Source of the DNA: Yoonia sp. F2084L
GTDB taxonomy: Bacteria > Pseudomonadota > Alphaproteobacteria > Rhodobacterales > Rhodobacteraceae
Assembly (NCBI RefSeq): GCF_023015625.1
Contig: NZ_JALKAH010000004.1
Location: 310,001-374,000 of the forward strand
Direction of reading: 5' to 3'
Length of the DNA: 64,000 nucleotides
The translations under genes were made by a program, and so were the position numbers. This document shows, in pieces, positions 63,474 through 64,000 of this stretch (its first letter is position 1; each line of letters starts with the position of its first letter). The notes under the pieces were generated by a model that did no database searches, was not told the origin of the DNA, and was given only the letters and a program-made list of their open reading frames with translations.

Positions 63474-64000
63474 TCAGTCTTTGCTGTCGTCATCATCATC
63501 TGGCAGGTTAAAGAAGCTGTCCGCATCCGAGACGTCACGATCATCTGTTGCGTCGTCTTCGTTCTCTGCATCACGCGGATCCGACAGGCTGAACGTTTCA
63601 AGACCGGCCATCGCAGCCGGCATCTTCGGCTCTGCGGGCATGCCCAGTGACTGCTCGGTGCTGACCAGCTTGCGGCGTTCATCATCTGACATGACCTCGC
63701 CCTCTTTGGCCTTCTTAGCATTGGCTTTTTGCACGGCTGCGTCCAGCTCAGACTGCTTGCACAGGCCCAAGGCAACCGGATCAATCGGTTCGATGTTGTT
63801 GATGTTCCAGTGGGTCCGGTCGCGGATCGCCTGAATTGTTGGCTTGGTCGTGCCGACAAGTTTGGAAATCTGGCCGTCTGTCAGCTCGGGATGGAACTTG
63901 ACCAACCAATAGATCGACGCCGGGCGGTCCTGACGCTTGGACAGCGGCGTATACCGCGGGCCACGCCGCTTTTCTTCGCCAGCCGCAGCAGCGTAAAACT
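63474..64000 (-). CDS. trcR: DUF1013 / TrcR cell-cycle regulator, 3' part
   Basis: The frame is open from the right edge to the stop at 63474, giving about 175 residues of a DUF1013 protein, annotated as TrcR in alphaproteobacteria. Visible landmarks: GPRYTPLSKRQDRPASIYWL, the helix-turn-helix-like LTDGQISKLVGTTKPTIQAI, HWNINNIEPIDPVALGL and a very acidic C-terminus (NLPDDDDDSKD). The N-terminal part lies beyond the window. Confidence 0.85.
   Translation of the reverse strand, partial: FYAAAAGEEKRRGPRYTPLSKRQDRPASIYWLVKFHPELTDGQISKLVGTTKPTIQAIRDRTHWNINNIEPIDPVALGLCKQSELDAAVQKANAKKAKEGEVMSDDERRKLVSTEQSLGMPAEPKMPAAMAGLETFSLSDPRDAENEDDATDDRDVSDADSFFNLPDDDDDSKD

Overview
The window reads as a chromosomal segment of a marine Rhodobacterales (Roseobacter-group) alphaproteobacterium. 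The evidence is a MocR-type TauR with tpa and xsc, SoeABC sulfite dehydrogenase, a DUF1013/TrcR regulator, a membrane-anchored cytochrome c, and moderately high GC with alphaproteobacterial codon use. Loktanella/Yoonia/Octadecabacter-like is a guess. Nothing looks like a prophage, transposon or CRISPR array; this is ordinary chromosome with two large catabolic islands.

Region 1 (1-15068) is an organosulfonate locus. The start of tauA (leftward), tpa and tauR are followed by what looks like one 10.9-kb transcription unit: xsc, a TauE-like exporter, pta, ackA, a second TauE-like exporter, a YeiH-type exporter, soeA, a 49-aa membrane protein, soeB and soeC. It opens with a two-box TauR operator and closes with a hairpin terminator. 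Together the genes take taurine to sulfoacetaldehyde (Tpa), then acetyl phosphate plus sulfite (Xsc). Acetyl phosphate goes to acetyl-CoA or acetate plus ATP (Pta/AckA), and sulfite is exported or oxidised to sulfate at the membrane (SoeABC).

Region 2 (15090-28369) is a galactoside locus. An ABC ATPase and an IclR regulator run left. Running right are a binding protein, two permeases, a GH36 alpha-galactosidase, an SDR, DgoK, DgoA, an SMP-30 lactonase, a GH42 beta-galactosidase and an aldose epimerase. This is De Ley-Doudoroff-type galactose breakdown, but no dehydratase gene is present and the SDR lacks its catalytic lysine.

Region 3 (28366-42887) is mixed core genome: 5-hydroxyisourate hydrolase, cyanide-insensitive oxidase CydAB, a tRNA with anticodon CAT plus a duplicated 3' end, a FAD-linked oxidase, hemC, hemE, hemF, a second SDR without catalytic lysine, an RsmC-like methyltransferase, ClpS, a DD-carboxypeptidase, and a secreted-repeat lipoprotein beside an ECF sigma/anti-sigma pair.

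Region 4 (42884-64000) holds a LysE exporter, a Yej-type peptide ABC transporter, cytochrome c, pheA, nudC, a CpdB-like phosphoesterase, SRP RNA, rsgA, a PTP-like phosphatase, a TPR protein, dnaX-ybaB-recR, a LysR regulator, a methyltransferase and the start-truncated trcR gene.

No wholly new multi-gene system is evident. The best leads are small and regulatory: the 49-aa protein nested between soeA and soeB; a 45-aa secreted-looking peptide under a TauR-type operator; a TauR operator architecture repeated with the same 23-bp period; a 5'-UTR fold that would sequester the Shine-Dalgarno of a secreted-repeat lipoprotein; two SDRs lacking the catalytic lysine; and two families of dispersed palindromic repeats.
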